From NCBI RefSeq assembly GCF_040881935.1, contig NZ_JBBECH010000053.1, positions 32,304-96,303 of the forward strand: a stretch of 64,000 bases of DNA, given 5' to 3'. The DNA is from Saccharospirillum sp040881935. GTDB taxonomy: Bacteria > Pseudomonadota > Gammaproteobacteria > Pseudomonadales > Natronospirillaceae. The translations under genes and the position numbers were made by a program. This document shows, piece after piece, positions 60,426 through 64,000 of this stretch (positions within the stretch are counted from its first letter, which is position 1; every line of letters starts with the position of its first letter). The notes beneath the pieces were generated by a model, which had not been told where the DNA came from, did not search any database, and saw nothing but the letters and a program-made list of their open reading frames with translations.

Positions 60426-61841
60426 TCAGCCCGCATCGGACGACCAGTCCTGCAGCCACTGGCGGGTTAGACGGATACCAAAGCCAGTAACGTCGGACGG
60501 AACATGACCCAGGCCGCCTTTGTGGCTGTCTGCCGCCAGGTCGAGATGTACCCAGGGCACTCCAGCCTCTACAAAGCGGCTCAGAAAGCGGGCCGCGTCG
60601 ATGTGATCTGAAGACTTGCCCGGGTTGCATTGCTGGATATCGGCAATGTCGCTTTTAATCTGTTCGTCGTAATCCGGGTCGATCGGGAATGGCCAAACCC
60701 GTTCACCGCTGCGCTGGCCACTGCCGATCAACGGCATCCACCAGGCATCATGGTTGGTGAAGACTCCGCTGTAACGGGTCGACAGGGCGGCCATGCAAGT
60801 ACCGGTCAGGGTCGCGTAGTCAAACACCCACTGCGGCCGTTCACGCGTGGCCAGCGTCAAGGTATCGGCCAGAATCATACGGCCCTCGGCATCGGTATCG
60901 ACCACTTCAATGGTGGTGCCGTTCAACGCCCGCACCACCTGATTGGCATGGTAGGCGTTCGGCCCCAAATGGTTCGCCACCAGCGCCAGCCAACCGGTCA
61001 TATTGAATGGCAAGCCCAGCCGAGTGGCCGTCAGCAAACTGCCCAGCACCACAGCACTGCCGCCCATATCACCGTGCATACCGAACATGCTGCCGCTGAC
61101 TTTCAGGTTATAGCCACCGGTATCAAAACAGACGCCTTTGCCAACCAGAGCCAGCGTTTCAGTTGATTCCGGCTTGCCGCGGTATTGCACCCGCACGATG
61201 GAGGCATCCTGACTCTCCGAGCCCTGGGCCACGGCCAGAAAGGCGCCTGCACCCATCTGCTCCAACTCTTTGTAGTCATAAACCCGATAATCCCAGCCTT
61301 CGGCCTCGGCCAGATCTTCCACCCACTCACGATACGACCAGGGCGTCAACTCATTGGCCGGCAATGTGGATAAAAACCGGGTCAGCGCATTACCTTCAGC
61401 TTCGGCGCAACGCACCTTTACGTCATCGGCCGCAATAGGCCCGACCAGCGTAATACGGTTCACCGTCGATGCCGGCGCAGGGTCCTGTTTGAAGGTTGGC
61501 AGCGTATACAAAGCCGCGAGGGCTGCGCTGAGAAGAGCATCCAACACCCCGGCACTGTCTGCCACCAGCGTCAGATGCTGGTCACCCGTCTGCCAGGCAC
61601 CACTCACCGCTTTGCGCGCCTGCGTCAGCCGTTCAAAGACCGTCGCCGCTTCCTTGAGTTTAACGAAAGCCCACTGGGCCCCGGGAGCTGCATCCGAACC
61701 CAGAGTCTGGTCACGATCCCGGTCCCGACTGGCAATGGCCGTCAGGGCGCTATGCTCGCGCCATTCCAACACGGCATCACTGTCTGTCGGGACAGCAGAG
61801 GCGATCTGAACATCAAAAACTGGGTAATCGAACGCTTTCAT
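60426..61841 (-). CDS. M17 family leucyl aminopeptidase
   Basis: A 471-residue cytosolic zinc aminopeptidase. The C-terminal catalytic domain has VGKGVCFDTGGYNLK (metal-binding Lys, Asp), GMHGDMGGSAVVLG and VVDTDAEGRMILADTLTLA (NTDAEGR-type signature with the Asp and Glu ligands). The N-terminal 150 residues are divergent from PepA. ATG 61841 follows AAGGTG; a GTG two codons earlier is possible. A role in general peptide turnover is likely. Confidence 0.9.
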   Translation of the reverse strand: MKAFDYPVFDVQIASAVPTDSDAVLEWREHSALTAIASRDRDRDQTLGSDAAPGAQWAFVKLKEAATVFERLTQARKAVSGAWQTGDQHLTLVADSAGVLDALLSAALAALYTLPTFKQDPAPASTVNRITLVGPIAADDVKVRCAEAEGNALTRFLSTLPANELTPWSYREWVEDLAEAEGWDYRVYDYKELEQMGAGAFLAVAQGSESQDASIVRVQYRGKPESTETLALVGKGVCFDTGGYNLKVSGSMFGMHGDMGGSAVVLGSLLTATRLGLPFNMTGWLALVANHLGPNAYHANQVVRALNGTTIEVVDTDAEGRMILADTLTLATRERPQWVFDYATLTGTCMAALSTRYSGVFTNHDAWWMPLIGSGQRSGERVWPFPIDPDYDEQIKSDIADIQQCNPGKSSDHIDAARFLSRFVEAGVPWVHLDLAADSHKGGLGHVPSDVTGFGIRLTRQWLQDWSSDAG

Positions 61842-61945
61842 AGTCACCTTGCAAAAAAAATTAACGACCCACCAATGCCCCAGGCAATCCTGTTCGGCTA
61901 TTGACGTTTGAAGCAGACAGCCATGCCACCGACCACACTATTGCC

Positions 61946-62935
61946 TCAATAGACAGAAGGCTCACCCTCTGGCCGGGTTTTGAAGCGTTTGTGCAACCAC
62001 AGATACTGATCGGGCGCTTCCCGTACACAGCCTTCCAGCCAGGCATTAAAACAGGCCGCATCAGCGATGTCATCTCCACTCGGAATCGGCAGTGGCGGGC
62101 CAAAGCGGGCGCTATAATCAAGCAAAGACGAGTTTCGGTAGAAAAACACCGGAATTACCCGTGCATTACCAGACTTGGCCAACTTGCTGGTCATGGTGAC
62201 GGTCGCGGTCTGGATGTTGAAAAAGGGCACGAACTCGCTCGCTTTGCGGCCATAATCCTGATCCGGCGCGTACCAGACGATACGGCCTTCACGCAGCGAC
62301 TGAATCAGGCCTTTCATATCTCGGCGCGCCAGGGTGCGTTCGCACCAGCGTTCGCGAGAGCGGGTCATAAAGTAATTGAGCAGTGCGTTGTCGTGTTTGC
62401 GGTAGACCAGATCGTAGGGTTTAATTTGCCCGAACAACGCTCCCGCCATATCCAGAATGGCGAAATGACCGCCGACCAAGAGCACGCCCTGACCGTCTTT
62501 TTCCGCGGCATCCAGATGCTCAACGCCCTCCCAGTGCACGCGGGAACGCATCCGCTCGATCGGGCGCACCCAGGCATCCGCCGTCTCGAAAAAGCCCAGC
62601 ACATTGGCAAAAAAGGTGTCGCGAACCAGTTTCTGGCGTTCCTGTTCGGTTTTCTCCGGGAAGCACAAATCGATATTGGTTTTGGCAACGTGATGCCGGC
62701 TGCGGGCCAGTCGCATGGCCAGTGGCGTCAGCACCCGCACCAGCCCAATGCGAACCTTTCCGGGGATATAGCCCAACAGATACATGAACCCGATAAAGAC
62801 CCAGCCGCCCCAGTATTTGGGTGCCAGAAAGTCGCTATACTGGGTACCGTCGGTAACACGCGAGTCACGCTGTCGGCGCCCCGGTCGCTTGGGCGGGGGC
62901 GGTGAAGAGGGGTTCGCTTGACGCATTAGGCTCAT
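61946..62935 (-). CDS. Lipid A biosynthesis acyltransferase (LpxL/HtrB family)
   Basis: A 329-residue late acyltransferase adding a secondary acyl chain to Kdo2-lipid A at the inner membrane. The HX4D catalytic motif is in LVGGHFAILDMAGAL, with WYAPDQDYG and ENARVIPVF-like ARVIPVFFYR further on, and a membrane helix near residues 40-60. The proline- and arginine-rich first 35 residues are not conserved. Whether it is the lauroyl or myristoyl enzyme cannot be told. Start ATG 62935; M4 is an alternative. Confidence 0.9.
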   Translation of the reverse strand: MSLMRQANPSSPPPPKRPGRRQRDSRVTDGTQYSDFLAPKYWGGWVFIGFMYLLGYIPGKVRIGLVRVLTPLAMRLARSRHHVAKTNIDLCFPEKTEQERQKLVRDTFFANVLGFFETADAWVRPIERMRSRVHWEGVEHLDAAEKDGQGVLLVGGHFAILDMAGALFGQIKPYDLVYRKHDNALLNYFMTRSRERWCERTLARRDMKGLIQSLREGRIVWYAPDQDYGRKASEFVPFFNIQTATVTMTSKLAKSGNARVIPVFFYRNSSLLDYSARFGPPLPIPSGDDIADAACFNAWLEGCVREAPDQYLWLHKRFKTRPEGEPSVY

Positions 62936-63011
62936 GAATCGTTAAATGGCCGGGCAGTTTACCAAATTTATCCACTAACCTTCGAACAATTCCCGTCAAG
63001 GATTCGCCAAT

Positions 63012-63155
63012 ATGGCTAAAGCACTGCCAAAGTTCCTCACTCGCCGCCGAGCTGCCCACAAGCTTTTAAGCTGGCTGGCCGCCATGCAAGTCAGGTGGCA
63101 AGGCTACAAGGACGCCCGCAGCGCCCTCAAGGCCAAACGCAAACGGGGCAAGTGA
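63012..63155 (+). CDS. 47-residue highly basic small protein
   Basis: ATG 63012 is preceded by AAGGA at good spacing and runs 47 codons to TGA 63153-63155. The product is strongly basic, with RRR near the N-terminus and KAKRKRGK at the end, and predicted helical (WLAAMQVRW). No family recognised. It could bind nucleic acid or ribosomes, but this is inference from charge only. Confidence 0.5.
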   Translation: MAKALPKFLTRRRAAHKLLSWLAAMQVRWQGYKDARSALKAKRKRGK

Positions 63156-63170
63156 TGTGGCATGAGTCCA

Positions 63171-63352
63171 TGACAGCCACCGGGTGTGCCTATCCGGGGT
63201 CGGCGTAAATCCCTCCATGGAGCCTAGACCGCATGATATGAATCCCTTCCATGGGATTCACCCTTCGGGCTCGCTACGCTCATGCTAAAACGCTCCTGGC
63301 GTTTTAGTCCATGCTGCGGACTTCCCCGGATGGGGATACCCGGCACCTGCCA
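63171..63352 (-). repeat. Palindromic intergenic element, copy G (long form)
   Basis: Arms at 63171-63199 and 63324-63352 are more diverged than in other copies (about eight mismatches in 29). The loop has the full long-form insert with TGAATCCC, GGGATTCA, GCTAAAACGC and GCGTTTTAG. It lies between the small basic ORF and ridA. Confidence 0.85.
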
Positions 63353-63393
63353 CTCAGTAAGCTGCTCCTACCACTGAATAAAAAACATTTGCC

Positions 63394-63777
63394 TCAAGAA
63401 AGTCCCATTACTCCATCCATCTCAACCTGGGCGTCCTTCGGCAACTGAGCCACGCCAATGGCCGCCCGCGCCGGGTACGGTGCTTCGAAATACTCCTTCA
63501 TGATCTCGTTCACGGTGTTGAAATGGCCAAGGTCAGTCAGGAAGATATTCAACTTCACAATGTGCTGCAGGCTGCCACCGGCGGCTTCGCATACGGCCGT
63601 AAGATTCTGGAACACTCGGTGTACCTGGGCCGCGATGTCGCCCTCTACCAGCGTCATGGTCTCCGGATTCAGCGGAATCTGGCCCGACAAATAGACGGTA
63701 TCGCCGACCTTTACCGCCTGTGAATAGGGGCCAATAGCGGCCGGGGCCTGGTCGGTGCTGATGATGCTTTTGTTCAT
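63394..63777 (-). CDS. ridA: RidA family 2-iminobutanoate/2-iminopropanoate deaminase
   Basis: A 127-residue trimeric enamine/imine deaminase that protects PLP enzymes from reactive enamines made by serine/threonine dehydratases. IGPYSQAVKVGDTVYLSGQIPLN and the C-terminal PYPARAAIGVAQLPKDAQVEM (catalytic Arg) are clear. ATG 63777 has GGAGCGAACG upstream. Intact by length. Confidence 0.95.
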   Translation of the reverse strand: MNKSIISTDQAPAAIGPYSQAVKVGDTVYLSGQIPLNPETMTLVEGDIAAQVHRVFQNLTAVCEAAGGSLQHIVKLNIFLTDLGHFNTVNEIMKEYFEAPYPARAAIGVAQLPKDAQVEMDGVMGLS

Positions 63778-63936
63778 AGTCGTTCGCTCCGTCTGATCAA
63801 TTTACGCAGCCCGCCATTATGATTGATTGCGCGCTGAGCACAACGTTCTACAATCGCCTCTTTTCGAACATCCTGGCGATCCCTGCTAGGCTGTTTGCAT
63901 TACTGACTTATGTTTCGGATTTCGCACGGCGCAAGC

Positions 63937-64000
63937 GGCGGGTGCCGGTGGTGCCTCTGCGGGGGAGTCCGCAGCATGGATGCTGCGGTCTAGGCTCCAT
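63937..64000 (+). repeat. Palindromic intergenic element, copy H (cut by window edge)
   Basis: The left arm (CGGGTGCCGGTGGTGCCTCTGCGGGG) and the perfect hairpin CCGCAGCAT/ATGCTGCGG are present, followed by CTAGGCTCCAT; the rest lies beyond the window. Short form. Confidence 0.8.

Overview
The window is about 57% GC by eye and carries gammaproteobacterial housekeeping synteny: pilU-pilT-yggS-proC-yggT-metX-metW-DUF4426-rdgB-hemW and tolC/nudF-DUF1249-cpdA-parE. A Pseudomonas-type two-subunit arginine succinyltransferase, metX/metW methionine synthesis and an abundance of palindromic intergenic elements point to a marine or halophilic member of the Oceanospirillales/Marinobacter side of the class (inference; no rRNA is present). 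Most genes sit in tight operons with overlapping stop and start codons.

1-4.2 kb is accessory: a left-truncated STAND-like/winged-helix regulator, a cytosolic Asp-box propeller protein paired with a ubiquitin-like MoaD/ThiS protein (with a degraded second copy of the latter), and an AT-rich GNAT gene flanked by attC-like core sites. 4.2-14.3 kb holds a GDPD, an isoaspartyl-dipeptidase-like amidohydrolase with an altered metal site, an ArgR-type AraC regulator and the arginine succinyltransferase catabolic operon astC-aruF-aruG-astD-astB, without astE.

14.4-25.2 kb carries an orphan receiver protein, twitching ATPases and biosynthetic/housekeeping genes up to waaA. 25.5-30.6 kb is a DUF4382 lipoprotein opposite a sensor kinase-envelope protein-TPR/beta-barrel protein-response regulator operon. 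30.6-41.9 kb has a cold-shock gene, a large exported protein, a beta-helix protein whose stop codon is followed by an in-frame open tail, pirin, esterase, Ppx, AhpF/AhpC, two decayed gene fragments and a GST. 42-47.9 kb is tolC to parE.

48-54.8 kb is a type I restriction-modification operon (hsdM-hsdS-RhuM/Fic-hsdR), with a long HsdS C-terminal extension, a Fic-domain protein embedded between hsdS and hsdR, and a triple Cys cluster in HsdR. 55-64 kb holds cobU-cobT-cobS-cobC, an NDH-2, folE, an M17 aminopeptidase, a lipid A acyltransferase, a tiny basic ORF and ridA.

The most striking non-coding signal is a family of at least eight dispersed elements of 107-184 bp with 25-30 nt inverted arms that co-vary between copies, in a short and a long form, often accompanied by a second short motif. 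I saw no rRNA, tRNA, CRISPR array, complete IS or prophage.
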